64,000 nt of DNA from Deltaproteobacteria bacterium (GTDB lineage Bacteria > UBA10199 > GCA-002796325 > JACPFF01), in assembly GCA_016210045.1 (NCBI GenBank), contig JACQUX010000017.1, positions 84,754 to 148,753 on the forward strand, read 5' to 3'. Under the pieces are notes generated by a model, which saw only the letters and a program-made list of their open reading frames with translations, ran no database searches and was not told the origin of the DNA. Every line of letters starts with the position of its first letter. Within the stretch, counting starts at the first letter, position 1. The position numbers and the translations under genes were made by a program. Shown here in pieces: positions 43,020 through 51,827 of the stretch.

Positions 43020-43993
43020 ACGTTGGAAACTCCGAGCACTTCGCGCACCAGGGTGGCGAGGGCGGCAATGAATTGGGGATGATCGTTACAGGTCGGGACG
43101 CGCAAGATGCGTTGCACGCCGTGCTGCCGCAAATGTTCCGCGTAGGTGACATCGACTTCGTACAACGTTTCCAGTTGATCCGCCACAAAGCTGAGCGGCA
43201 TGACGCACACCGTGTGCGGACGCTCCCGGCCGAGCCGTTCAATGCAGGTCTCGACATCCGGTTCCAGCCATTTCACCGGCCCGACGCGGCTTTGGTACCC
43301 GAGCAGCCAACGATTCGGGAAGTCGCCGTCACCGACGATCCGCATGATCTGGTCGAGGACTTCCCGCGGATAGGGGTCGCCTTGGCGCACGATCGCTTGC
43401 GGCAGACCGTGTGCCGTGAAGAGGATCGGGATCTCGTCGCGTTGCGGCGCGTCGGCCAGTGTCTCGCGCAACAACTGTTGGCACGTCGCGATGTAGCCCG
43501 GATGCTGATACCACGATTCGAGTCGATGAATGCGTGCCGTGGGCCGTCCGTGTCGTTGCCACCAACGTTCGACCCGATCGAGACAGGCGCGCGACGTGGT
43601 GAAGGAGCAATGCGGATAGAGCGGCAGCAAGATGATGTCGCTCCAGGTTTCACCGCGCAATTGCTCCAATGTGGTTTCGATGAATGGTTCCCAATATTGC
43701 ATCCCGATCGCGATTTGCAGCTCGGGACACGTGGGGAGCAGTGCGGCGCGCAGTCCGGCTTGTTGCCGTTCGGTCCAGCGCAGCAACGGCGACCCGCCGC
43801 CCATCTGGGCATATTGTGCCGCGACCGGAGCGGCCCGCCGCCGCGCGATCATCCGTGCGACCGGACGCTGTAGCCAGCGACACCAGCCCCACGGCCAATT
43901 CGCCGGATCGGCGAGGATGTTGTAAATGTATCGATCGATCCGTTCCGTGGTCGCCGGACCACCGAAATTGAGCAAGAGGAGTAATGGTTTCAT
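42974..43993 (-). CDS. hemH: Ferrochelatase
   Basis: This encodes 339 residues that match ferrochelatases along the full length: LLLNFGGP at the start, GGGSPLLRWTERQ, the active-site-containing LFTAHGLPQAIV, YQSRVGP-WLEPD and MPLSFVADQLETLYE. It inserts iron into the porphyrin ring. It lies 20 bp after hemN and its 3' end overlaps hemY. Nothing suggests loss of function. Confidence 0.94.
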   Translation of the reverse strand: MKPLLLLLNFGGPATTERIDRYIYNILADPANWPWGWCRWLQRPVARMIARRRAAPVAAQYAQMGGGSPLLRWTERQQAGLRAALLPTCPELQIAIGMQYWEPFIETTLEQLRGETWSDIILLPLYPHCSFTTSRACLDRVERWWQRHGRPTARIHRLESWYQHPGYIATCQQLLRETLADAPQRDEIPILFTAHGLPQAIVRQGDPYPREVLDQIMRIVGDGDFPNRWLLGYQSRVGPVKWLEPDVETCIERLGRERPHTVCVMPLSFVADQLETLYEVDVTYAEHLRQHGVQRILRVPTCNDHPQFIAALATLVREVLGVSNVCQSTSSLSVAGLRA

Positions 43994-44013
43994 GAGTAGC
44001 GTTTCCTAATGAC

Positions 44014-45417
44014 TCATATCGTGCGCGAGTACCGCGCGGATACTGTTGCGGGTTCGCTCGGCAGGTACGCGTCGAAACACATCGCCACGTTGCGCGCGAA
44101 TAAATGCCCCAGCGGCGTGATCGCGAGGATTGTCCCGTCCCACGTGGCCAGTCCGTCCGCGATCGGTTCTTGCAACGCGGCGAGCGCCGCAGCGAAATAG
44201 TCGCCGAAGTTCGTATCCCAGGTGAGCCGTACCGCATTGGCGTCGACGCGTTCGTTGCACAACAGTTCGCGAATCACCCAGCGCCGCATCAAGTCGTCCC
44301 GCGTGAGATGACATGCGCGTTCCAACGGAAATGTCCCAGCCTGCACCGCGCGCCGATATTCCGGCAACTTTTTCACGTTTTGCAAATAATGGCCGTCGAC
44401 GTCGCCGATTCCTGTGATCCCGAACGCCAGCAAATCGGTCCCGGCCTTGGTCGTGTAGCCTTGAAAATTGCGCCACAAGGTCCCGCTCCGCCGCGCGCGC
44501 GCCATTTCGTCGTCCGGCCGCGCGAAGTGGTCGAAGCCGATCAGATCGTAGTCCGCATCCGCGAACTGGCGAATGGTTTGGCACCACGTGGTCAGTTTTG
44601 TTTCCGCCGCCGGCAAGGTGGCGGGATCGATGGCGCGTTGTTGCGCCTTCAACCACGGGACATACGCGAAATTGTAACACGCCACGCGATCGGGCTGCAG
44701 TGCCAGCACGGCCGCGACGGTTTCCTGGAAACTGTCCGGCGTTTGATACGGGAGGCCGTAAATCAAGTCGGTGTTGACGCTCGCATACCCCAATGCGCGC
44801 GCGGTGCGGATCAGTGCGGCCGTGAGCTCGAGCGGCTGGAGCCGATTCACGGCCGCTTGGACTTCGGGATGGATATCTTGCACGCCGAGACTGACGCGAT
44901 TGAAGCCGAGCCGGCGCAGCACGCGCAATTGCTCCGCCGTGGTCACGCGCGGATCGACTTCCACGCCGACCTCCGCATCCGCCGCGATCGTGAAGTGCGA
45001 CGCAATCGCTTGCCACACGCGTTCGATTTGGTCGCACGAGAGATACGTCGGCGTGCCGCCGCCCCAATGCAATTGGACCACGGCGCGCCGCCGATCCACT
45101 TGCGCCGCAACGAGCGCGACTTCGCGTTCCAAGTCGGCCAAATACGGCTCGACGACGTGTTTCTGTTTCGTGATGATGACGTTGCAACCGCAGAACGTGC
45201 AATGCGATTCGCAGAACGGGAGATGAAAATAGAGTGACAACGGCCGCGCTACCGCATTGCTGGCGGCGAGAATTTGCGCGTAGCCCGCAGCGTCGATCGC
45301 GGCGTGCCACTGCGGCGCGGTCGGGTAACTGGTGTAGCGCGGCCCCGGGCGATCGTATTTCGCCACTAACGCTGCATCGAAGCGGACGGCCGTCCCGTTA
45401 ATCGTTGTTTGGAACAT
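44014..45417 (-). CDS. hemN: Oxygen-independent coproporphyrinogen III oxidase (radical SAM)
   Basis: The 467-residue protein has the HemN N-terminus RPGPRYTSYPTA, the iron-sulphur cysteines in CESHCTFCGC, HWGGGTPTYLS and EVDPR. HemN decarboxylates coproporphyrinogen III without oxygen. The ATG at 45417 is only 4 bp after the hemE stop. It has no clear ribosome site, consistent with coupling to hemE. The presence of HemN with HemY suggests the organism can make haem under low oxygen. Confidence 0.94.
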   Translation of the reverse strand: MFQTTINGTAVRFDAALVAKYDRPGPRYTSYPTAPQWHAAIDAAGYAQILAASNAVARPLSLYFHLPFCESHCTFCGCNVIITKQKHVVEPYLADLEREVALVAAQVDRRRAVVQLHWGGGTPTYLSCDQIERVWQAIASHFTIAADAEVGVEVDPRVTTAEQLRVLRRLGFNRVSLGVQDIHPEVQAAVNRLQPLELTAALIRTARALGYASVNTDLIYGLPYQTPDSFQETVAAVLALQPDRVACYNFAYVPWLKAQQRAIDPATLPAAETKLTTWCQTIRQFADADYDLIGFDHFARPDDEMARARRSGTLWRNFQGYTTKAGTDLLAFGITGIGDVDGHYLQNVKKLPEYRRAVQAGTFPLERACHLTRDDLMRRWVIRELLCNERVDANAVRLTWDTNFGDYFAAALAALQEPIADGLATWDGTILAITPLGHLFARNVAMCFDAYLPSEPATVSARYSRTI

Positions 45418-45421
45418 ACTT

Positions 45422-46507
45422 TTAATATGCGTACGTTTTGACCGTTTCGACAAACGCCTGCACATTTTCGATCGGCGTGGTCTTGATAACCCCATGGCCG
45501 AGATTGGCAATGTAGCCCGTCGTGCCGCCTTCGGCCAACATCCGCTGCGTCTGCGTTCGCACCGTCGCGGCGTCTTGCAACAGCAGCTCCGGATCCAGAT
45601 TGCCCTGTAGCGCCACCGGCCGACCGCGCTGCTGCGCACCTGGTGCCACGCGCTCCCGCGCCGCGCGCAGCCCCATCCGCCAATCGATGCTGACCACATC
45701 GGCACCGGCGGCGACGAAGGTCTCCAGCAAATGCTGGCCGGGCTGACAATAAACAATGATCGGGGCCATGTGATTGGTCTGTCGATGGACACGCGCGATT
45801 AATTCCTGCAACGCCGGTGCGGCCGCAGCATCATATTCCTCGCGGCTCAGCGCGCCGCCCCAACTGTCGAAGATTTGCACCACCTGTGCCCCGGCTTGGA
45901 TTTGCAGCGTGAGATAATCGGCAAACAACGGCACGAGCCGTTCAAAGAGCGCAGTGCGAAACGCGTGGTCCTGCAATAAATGCTGGCGCACCGCCGCTGG
46001 GTCGGCGCCTTTGCCGCCGCTCACCATATAGGTCGCGACCGTCCATGGCGCGCCGCAAAACCCGATCACCGCAGCCTGGTCGCCGACTGCGCCCCGGATC
46101 CCGCGCAATGTCGTGGCGAGATAGCCGAACGCCGTGGTGGCATCCGCCGTGCGCAATGCCCGCACGTCGCCCTGCGTGCGGACCGGCGGCGCCAGGATCG
46201 GACCGATCCCTTCATCGACCGAAAACGCGAGTCCCAGCGCGGCGAGCGGCATCAGGATGTCGGTAAAGACGATCACGCCATCCATCCCGAAACGCCGCCA
46301 CGGTTGCAGCGAAATTTCCTGTGACAGTTCCGGCGTCGTACAGCACGTCACGAAACTATGTTCACGTCGCACCGCCTGATATTCCGGCAAATAACGCCCC
46401 GCCTGCCGCATCAACCATACCGGCGGCCGATCGACTGCAACGCCTCGCGCTGCGCGGAGAAACCGTTCGGCCGGGGCATACACCGGAGTATCCATCGAGT
46501 GCGACAT
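45422..46507 (-). CDS. hemE: Uroporphyrinogen decarboxylase
   Basis: This encodes 361 residues from the ATG at 46507; an ATG at 46495 is an alternative. It carries the HemE signatures PVWLMRQAGRYLPEY, FTDILMPLAALG, GFCGAPWTVATYM, FDSWGGALS and the C-terminal GNLDPELLL/NLGHGV. It removes four carboxyls from uroporphyrinogen III. It is the first gene of the haem operon. A promoter should lie in the 68 bp before the convergently placed Fic gene end, but none is clear. Confidence 0.93.
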   Translation of the reverse strand: MSHSMDTPVYAPAERFLRAARGVAVDRPPVWLMRQAGRYLPEYQAVRREHSFVTCCTTPELSQEISLQPWRRFGMDGVIVFTDILMPLAALGLAFSVDEGIGPILAPPVRTQGDVRALRTADATTAFGYLATTLRGIRGAVGDQAAVIGFCGAPWTVATYMVSGGKGADPAAVRQHLLQDHAFRTALFERLVPLFADYLTLQIQAGAQVVQIFDSWGGALSREEYDAAAAPALQELIARVHRQTNHMAPIIVYCQPGQHLLETFVAAGADVVSIDWRMGLRAARERVAPGAQQRGRPVALQGNLDPELLLQDAATVRTQTQRMLAEGGTTGYIANLGHGVIKTTPIENVQAFVETVKTYAY

Positions 46508-46575
46508 GCCGCTGCCATAAGCGAACCGTCGGGGGATGTAAAGTGCGGCAGCGCATCCGGCGTGTCGTGCGGCGT

Positions 46576-47523
46576 TTAGACCTTTCGGGCTCGCTGGCGT
46601 CCGGCTTGATAGCGTTGCAGGGCTTCGTGGGAAGTGAGCCACACTCGGCCTTCTTTATGGGATTCGATCCGCCCGTGTCGGGCCAAGAGGTTCAAATACT
46701 TTGCGGAATATGGACTCTTCTTGGCGATTTCTGATAACGGCAGAAACACTTCACGGGGTTTGGATATCGGTGTCAGGGCCTTCAGATAGATATTGAGCGA
46801 TCGTTCGACGGCTTGTGCGATGAATTGCACAAGCGGCAGGAGGTGTCCTGAATCCGCAGCGCTCAAGACCCGATAATATTTCCGACGATCGTTCTTCAAA
46901 ATCACGACTAAGGGATATCCCGATTTCATGAGGACAAGATTCATGAACAGTCTGGCGGTCCGGCCATTGCCATCTAGAAACGGATGAATATGCACTAACC
47001 GATGGTGCAACAGCGCCGCGAACTCAACGGGATGCAACGTTTTCTGATGTGCATGCAGCCATTGTATCAAGACGCGCATGTGGTCCGGCACATCGAGCGC
47101 ATCGGGCGGCGTATGCGCCGCTCCGCCGATCATCACGTTACTTTCCCGATAGCGACCCGCCATCTCCCGCTCGGTTTCCCGAGTGATGATTTGATGGAGA
47201 GTGCAAATCAAGTGTTCGGAGACGGTCACTCGCGTATCGCGGCCCACCAGTTCATACAGATAGTCCAACGCCGCATGATGATCTTTGGCCTCTAAATGGT
47301 CTTTGAGCGGTTTTCCTTTAATGGTGATCCCTTCATGCAGCACGAGGAACGTTTCCTTGAGTGTCAGACTGTTCCCTTCAATCGCGTTGGAGTTGTACGT
47401 CATTTCGAGCTTAAAATGTTCGCGCAGTTTGGACACCGCGGTCCGTGGCAACGGGCGCAGCCGATTCAGCGCCTGTAGTTTGCGCTCGAGCGTGGCCTGC
47501 AGAGGTTTCGGTACGAGACCCAT
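46576..47523 (-). CDS. Fic-domain AMP-transferase with N-terminal inhibitory motif
   Basis: This encodes 315 residues from the ATG at 47523. The active-site motif HPFLDGNGRTAR is canonical. The N-terminal NSNAIEGNSLTL fits the S/T-xxx-E-G/N inhibitory helix of class II Fic proteins, so the enzyme is self-restrained. A C-terminal winged-helix-like part follows (IAKKSPYSAKYLNLLARHGRI). Fic enzymes transfer AMP to proteins. It stands alone with an AT-richer upstream region, suggesting acquisition. Confidence 0.88.
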   Translation of the reverse strand: MGLVPKPLQATLERKLQALNRLRPLPRTAVSKLREHFKLEMTYNSNAIEGNSLTLKETFLVLHEGITIKGKPLKDHLEAKDHHAALDYLYELVGRDTRVTVSEHLICTLHQIITRETEREMAGRYRESNVMIGGAAHTPPDALDVPDHMRVLIQWLHAHQKTLHPVEFAALLHHRLVHIHPFLDGNGRTARLFMNLVLMKSGYPLVVILKNDRRKYYRVLSAADSGHLLPLVQFIAQAVERSLNIYLKALTPISKPREVFLPLSEIAKKSPYSAKYLNLLARHGRIESHKEGRVWLTSHEALQRYQAGRQRARKV

Positions 47524-47604
47524 AATATGGTGTGGATTCAAAAAAACTCTATGCCATATTAACGAGAAAGGAACAACTGACAAAAAACGGACGCGGGTGC
47601 TGCA

Positions 47605-48372
47605 TTACCCGCGGGGTTTGCCGAAATATTGATTTGCGGCCAACCAGCCGCTGGGGGTGCCGCAGTCGAAGGTGGCGGTTTCGCTGTATTGGAGGGCGGA
47701 GAGGCCTTCGCGCTGTGCGACGGTGCGCAGCGCGTCGGTGAGTTGGATTTCGCCGATGGCGCCGGGTGTGGCGTGGCGCAAGTCATCGAAGATGGTCGGC
47801 GGCAGGAGATAGCGGCCGACGATCGTCAAGTTGGATGGCGCGGTGCCGGGCGCCGGTTTTTCGACCAAGTCGCGGATCGGCAGCAGCGGCGTGGGTGACG
47901 CGTCTACGGCGACGACGCCGAGACTGGCTAAGCGTTCGGTCGGTTCCGGACGGACTGCGATGACTGGGCGTCCCTGTGTGCTGGCGGACGCCTGCGCCAA
48001 TTGGGTGCAGACCGATGTGGGCGCGTCGATGATGATATCGGGGAGCAGCACGAAAAATGGTTCGTTGCCCACCGCTGCGGCGGCGCAGCCGACCGCGTGG
48101 CCGAGTCCCAACGCCTCGGTTTGATGCACGATCGTCAAGCGGTGCGCGGCGAATGCGGTGTGTGGCCAGTAGTCGCGGATCAGTTCGCGGCCCGGCGCGG
48201 TGACGCAAATGATTTCTTCGCAGCCCGCGCTCACGGCCTCTTGCACGACATAGTCGATCAGTGGGCGATTGAGGATCGGGAGAAATTCCTTCGGCACGAC
48301 GTGCGTGATCGGCCGGAAGCGTGTGCCCTTGCCGGCCATCGGGATCACCGCTTTACGGACGGACGGTGGCAT
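47605..48372 (-). CDS. galU: UTP-glucose-1-phosphate uridylyltransferase-like enzyme
   Basis: This 255-residue nucleotidyltransferase has the GalU start AVIPMAGKGTRFRPITHVVPKEFLPILNRP, the VTAPGR turn and LGLGHAV. It should make UDP-glucose for cell-surface sugars. It is somewhat short for GalU (usually ~290), lacking part of the C-terminal region. The ATG overlaps the glutaredoxin stop by one base. Confidence 0.82.
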   Translation of the reverse strand: MPPSVRKAVIPMAGKGTRFRPITHVVPKEFLPILNRPLIDYVVQEAVSAGCEEIICVTAPGRELIRDYWPHTAFAAHRLTIVHQTEALGLGHAVGCAAAAVGNEPFFVLLPDIIIDAPTSVCTQLAQASASTQGRPVIAVRPEPTERLASLGVVAVDASPTPLLPIRDLVEKPAPGTAPSNLTIVGRYLLPPTIFDDLRHATPGAIGEIQLTDALRTVAQREGLSALQYSETATFDCGTPSGWLAANQYFGKPRG

Positions 48373-48683
48373 TACGCACTCACGAGGGGTTGCAGTTCCC
48401 CCTTCTCATACATTTCGGTGACGATGTCGCAGCCGCCGACGAATTCGCCATTGATGTAGACTTGCGGGAACGTGGGCCAGTTGGAGTAGGTCTTCATTTC
48501 GGTCCGGATTTGTTCATTCGCCAAGATGTCGACGTCGTGGAACGCCACGCCGAGCGTGTTGAAGATTTGCACCACGCGTGCCGAAAATCCGCACTGCGGC
48601 ATGGTTTGGGCCCCCTTCATGAAGACGACGACTTTGTGTTGGGCGAGGAGGGTGTCGATCTGTTGTTTGAATGTGGCATCCAT
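48372..48683 (-). CDS. grxD: Monothiol glutaredoxin (Grx4/GrxD type)
   Basis: This encodes 103 residues with the monothiol motif MPQCGFSAR (family CGFS), preceded by VVVFMKG and followed by FPQVYINGEFVGGCDI, the glutathione-binding block. Such proteins carry [2Fe-2S] clusters, often with a BolA partner, which is encoded 8 bp upstream. It lies between bolA and galU in one leftward unit. Confidence 0.93.
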   Translation of the reverse strand: MDATFKQQIDTLLAQHKVVVFMKGAQTMPQCGFSARVVQIFNTLGVAFHDVDILANEQIRTEMKTYSNWPTFPQVYINGEFVGGCDIVTEMYEKGELQPLVSA

Positions 48684-48691
48684 TGGGGCTC

Positions 48692-48922
48692 CTATTTCGT
48701 GGTGGTGGTGAGTGCGAGCGCGTGCACGACCCCGGAGTCGAGGTGTGGGCGGAGCGCCGCGTAGACCATTTGGTGTTGGGAGACGCGCGATTTGCCATTG
48801 AACGCGGCCGAGGCCACGGTGACGGCGAAATGGTCGCCGCCTTCGGCGAATTCCCGCACTGCGACCTCGGCATCGGGGATGGCGGCACGGATCAGCCGCG
48901 TGAGTTCTTGATGCGAGAGCAT
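48692..48922 (-). CDS. BolA-family protein
   Basis: This encodes 76 residues from the ATG at 48922, with the BolA pattern GGDHFAVTVAS-F-GKSRVSQHQMVYAAL. BolA proteins bind monothiol glutaredoxins to pass on iron-sulphur clusters, and the adjacent grxD gene fits that pairing. It is divergent from the acyl-CoA dehydrogenase gene. Confidence 0.9.
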   Translation of the reverse strand: MLSHQELTRLIRAAIPDAEVAVREFAEGGDHFAVTVASAAFNGKSRVSQHQMVYAALRPHLDSGVVHALALTTTTK

Positions 48923-49029
48923 GGCGGGGGCTATAGCGGATCTCCGACGGATTGCAACAATTCCCAATTTGCATTCCCACCGCGTCCCGTTTCGCTTATA
49001 GCGGCCCAAGACAAACTACAGGAGACACT

Positions 49030-50202
49030 ATGGCCACTATTAAAGGGTTCAACTTTTGCCGACTCGAAACGCTCCTCTCCGAGGACGAAGTCATGATCCA
49101 AAATATGGCGCGGGACTTCGTCGACGACGCGGTGTTGCCGATCATTCGCGAACATTACGCCAAGGGCACATTCCCGATGGAACTGGTGCCGCGAATGGCG
49201 GAGCTCGGTTTCTACGGCCCGACCTTGCCGGAAGAATATGGCTGTGCCGGGCTGAATAACGTGGCGTACGGATTGCTGATGCAAGAGTTGGAACGCGGCG
49301 ACAGCGGCGTGCGGAGCTTTGCCTCGGTGCAAGGGGCGCTGGTGATGTATCCGATTTACGCATTTGGAAGCGAGGCGCAGCGGCGGCAGTGGCTCCCGTT
49401 GCTGGCGCAAGGGAAGAAGATCGGCTGCTTCGGGCTGACCGAGCCGGACTTCGGCTCCAATCCCGGCGGGATGATCACGCGGGCGCAGCGGCGCGGCGAC
49501 GAGTGGGTATTGAACGGCGCGAAGATGTGGATCACCAACGGGACGATCGCCGATGTCGCGATCGTTTGGGCTAAAGACGACGACGGGGTGGTGCAGGGAT
49601 TCTTAGTCGAAAAAGGGACGCCGGGATTTACGGCGCCGGAAATGACTGGGAAGTTGAGCCTGCGTGCGTCGGTCACGTCCGAATTGGTATTGCAAGATGT
49701 CGTGGTGCCGGAGGCGAATCGGTTGCCGAACACGGAAGGGCTGAAGGCCGCGCTGATGTGTCTGACCCAAGCGCGTTATGGAATCGGCTGGGGTGGGATC
49801 GGCGCGGCGATCGCGTGTTATGAAGGGGCGCTTGACTATAGTAAAGCGCGCATCCAGTTCGACAAGCCGATCGCCGCATTTCAGCTCACGCAACGCAAAT
49901 TGGTGGAGATGCTCGAAGGGATTACCGCGGGGCAACTGCTGGCGCTGCAAGTCGGGCGGTTGAAAGACCAAGGAGAGGCGAAGTTTCACCATGTTTCGCT
50001 GATCAAGATGCACAACATGCGCGTGGCGCGGCGGGCCGCGTCGCTGGCGCGTGAGATCCACGGCGCAAACGGGATCCTCGACGAATATCCGGTGATGCGC
50101 CACATGGCGAATATCGAATCCGTCTACACCTATGAAGGCACGGACGACATGCATACGTTAATCCTCGGCGAGGCCATCACCGGAATTCCGGCGTATGCGT
50201 GA
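49030..50202 (+). CDS. Acyl-CoA dehydrogenase, glutaryl-CoA dehydrogenase-like
   Basis: The 390-residue flavoenzyme follows the acyl-CoA dehydrogenase plan: FGLTEPDFGSNPGGM, NGAKMWITNG, QFDKPIAAFQLTQ, and the C-terminal YEGTDDMHTLILGEAITGI, which is close to glutaryl-CoA dehydrogenases. A catalytic Glu is in place in YEGT. The ATG at 49030 follows GGAG. Glutaryl-CoA is an intermediate of lysine breakdown, and the aminotransferase/aldehyde dehydrogenase pair 1.6 kb downstream fits that route, by inference. Confidence 0.85.
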   Translation: MATIKGFNFCRLETLLSEDEVMIQNMARDFVDDAVLPIIREHYAKGTFPMELVPRMAELGFYGPTLPEEYGCAGLNNVAYGLLMQELERGDSGVRSFASVQGALVMYPIYAFGSEAQRRQWLPLLAQGKKIGCFGLTEPDFGSNPGGMITRAQRRGDEWVLNGAKMWITNGTIADVAIVWAKDDDGVVQGFLVEKGTPGFTAPEMTGKLSLRASVTSELVLQDVVVPEANRLPNTEGLKAALMCLTQARYGIGWGGIGAAIACYEGALDYSKARIQFDKPIAAFQLTQRKLVEMLEGITAGQLLALQVGRLKDQGEAKFHHVSLIKMHNMRVARRAASLAREIHGANGILDEYPVMRHMANIESVYTYEGTDDMHTLILGEAITGIPAYA

Positions 50203-50325
50203 AGCTGCGACTAATGGGTGTGCAGCGGGCGATTTGACGAGCTCAGGGGTGTGCTGTGACCCCGTGATGATCAGGTCCGACGGGGCAACTGTTCAAAATT
50301 GGCCGTCTTCTGTTTTGGAACCTGT

Positions 50326-50341
50326 TGGCAAGGCTAATGCA
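50326..50341 (+). promoter_or_regulatory. Possible weak sigma-54 promoter
   Basis: TGGCA-N6-ATGCA keeps the key GG and GC with correct spacing but has A for T in the -12 element. It lies 37 bp before the lipoprotein gene start. Confidence 0.3.
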
Positions 50342-50377
50342 ATACGAATCTCTGCCATTCACCAACAAGGAGGGAAT

Positions 50378-51379
50378 ATGCACCGGACGCCATGGTTGGG
50401 TTCCGTTCATCATTTGACCGTCGTGGGACTAATCGGACTGTTGGCTGCGTGCGGGAGCAGTGTGACGGGGACGGTCTCCACCGGGGGAGCGAGTACGACG
50501 AGCGACAGCGGCGTGACGACAATCGATCAGCTCCCGCTGGCGACGTCGCCGGTCCAGGAGTCCTCGACGTCGAACAGTCTCGCCAAATCACTGTCCAAGG
50601 CGACGACCGGGATCAATCTCGGCACGATGGGCAGCGACACTTTCGATACGAACAGCTCATTGGCGGCGTGCGAGATGTCGGCCCGGTTCCGCCATGCCCT
50701 GAATTCTGCGGCCCAAGGGGATCGGGTCCTCTGTTATATCCAGCAGACCTTCGAAGCCAATCAGGAGTTGGGGATCGATCTCTACAACGGGCAGCCGCAT
50801 ATCTTCGACCTCGATATGGTGAACGAACCGGAAGGCCGGGGCGGTGGTCCCTCGAAGGTCCAGATCCAGATCACGCGGGGCGCGGACGGTTCGATTACGG
50901 ACTTCGCGATGCACGCCTGCCGCGAGACGACTCAGAATGAATATATCCACCAGACTGTGACGGATGGCGCTTTCGCCATGGCGACGAAGCACAATTATAG
51001 TGATGAGTCCGGCGAGGGGAGTGAGTCAGTCACCGTGAACGGCACGCTGGAGAGTGGTCATTTCGTCGGGTCCAAGACGATCGCGGGGACCTTCCGGTGG
51101 GAGTCGAGCGCATTCAGTGGACACGGGAGCGGGACGGTCACGCAAACACCGAGTACGATCGATTACAGCGGCTACGAGAGCGGGGACTATGTGCAGGAGA
51201 GCGAGTCGGGATCGTTCTCGCACCGGATCTTCTCCGCGGCGCAGTTGATCGACGGCAATGATGTGGCCGCGTCAGGGTATAATCTCGGCCTGCTGGCGTT
51301 GGGCGACGGGGCCGCGCATGCCATCATCTCGGGGAATCTACCGGCTCAAGGGGGAGCTTCAGCTGGAGTGACGACGTGA
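50378..51379 (+). CDS. Lipoprotein of unknown function (5' part, probably frameshifted)
   Basis: This encodes 333 residues from the ATG at 50378 (AAGGAGGG). It opens with a lipoprotein signal ending LLAAC. The mature part is Ser/Thr/Gly-rich and beta-like. After NLPAQGG the frame ends in ASAGVTT and a stop. If one G were added to the GGGGG run at 51350-51354, the frame would continue without a break into the next open frame (GSFSWSDDVTQGW). The gene is therefore probably one ~420-residue lipoprotein split by a one-base loss. Confidence 0.65.
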   Translation: MHRTPWLGSVHHLTVVGLIGLLAACGSSVTGTVSTGGASTTSDSGVTTIDQLPLATSPVQESSTSNSLAKSLSKATTGINLGTMGSDTFDTNSSLAACEMSARFRHALNSAAQGDRVLCYIQQTFEANQELGIDLYNGQPHIFDLDMVNEPEGRGGGPSKVQIQITRGADGSITDFAMHACRETTQNEYIHQTVTDGAFAMATKHNYSDESGEGSESVTVNGTLESGHFVGSKTIAGTFRWESSAFSGHGSGTVTQTPSTIDYSGYESGDYVQESESGSFSHRIFSAAQLIDGNDVAASGYNLGLLALGDGAAHAIISGNLPAQGGASAGVTT

Positions 51380-51645
51380 CGCAAGGATGGAACGGGGACA
51401 CCAAGTTGCCCGACAACACGGCGTCTGCCTCCTACCTGGCCGAGGTGACCGCCGGGGAGGTGCCGGCGGTGGGTGAGGCCCAAACGATCAGCTTCGACGG
51501 CGCGGAGGTCTTTAATTGCGCGACGGCGGCCGAGGCCACGGTGACCGTCGATGTCGCGACCATGCAAGCCGCGTGTGCCGACCTCGAGCTGGAATATGAA
51601 TGGTTGAATTGCTGGGAGATCATCGCCCGAGATGACGAGCCGTAA
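51376..51645 (+). pseudogene. 3' part of the frameshifted lipoprotein gene
   Basis: This frame (89 residues from a GTG overlapping the previous stop) lacks its own ribosome site and starts in the middle of a well-formed sequence that is already open upstream in the same frame. It ends in a Cys-containing C-terminal segment (FNCATAAEA, MQAACADLE, LNCWEI). It is best read as the continuation of the 50378 gene after a one-base error or mutation. Confidence 0.55.
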
Positions 51646-51646
51646 A

Positions 51647-51676
51647 GCCGATCGACAGGCTTTGCCTGCGATCGGC
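51647..51676. terminator. Stem-loop after the lipoprotein gene
   Basis: GCCGATCG-A-CAGGC pairs with GCCTG-CGATCGGC around a TTT loop, just after the TAA at 51643. No T-run follows, so it may be a Rho-assisted or processing hairpin. Confidence 0.45.
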
Positions 51677-51797
51677 GCGGGGGGCGGGGGCATTGCGCGG
51701 CGTCGCCCAATCCATCTCCGAATAGCACTAGCGGTGCTGCGCAGGCCCCCGAATCTAATGATTAAGTGATTGCCATCGCGCACTGCTTCGAGGTAGA

Positions 51798-51827
51798 TAG
51801 CCCCGCCCCAGAGCGGGGCTATTTTTT
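51798..51827 (+). terminator. Rho-independent terminator abutting the aminotransferase start
   Basis: TAGCCCCGC-N6-GCGGGGCTA followed by TTTTTT is a textbook terminator. The T-run ends at 51827, directly before the ATG at 51828, so it may act as an attenuator, or the gene's real start lies downstream. Confidence 0.8.
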
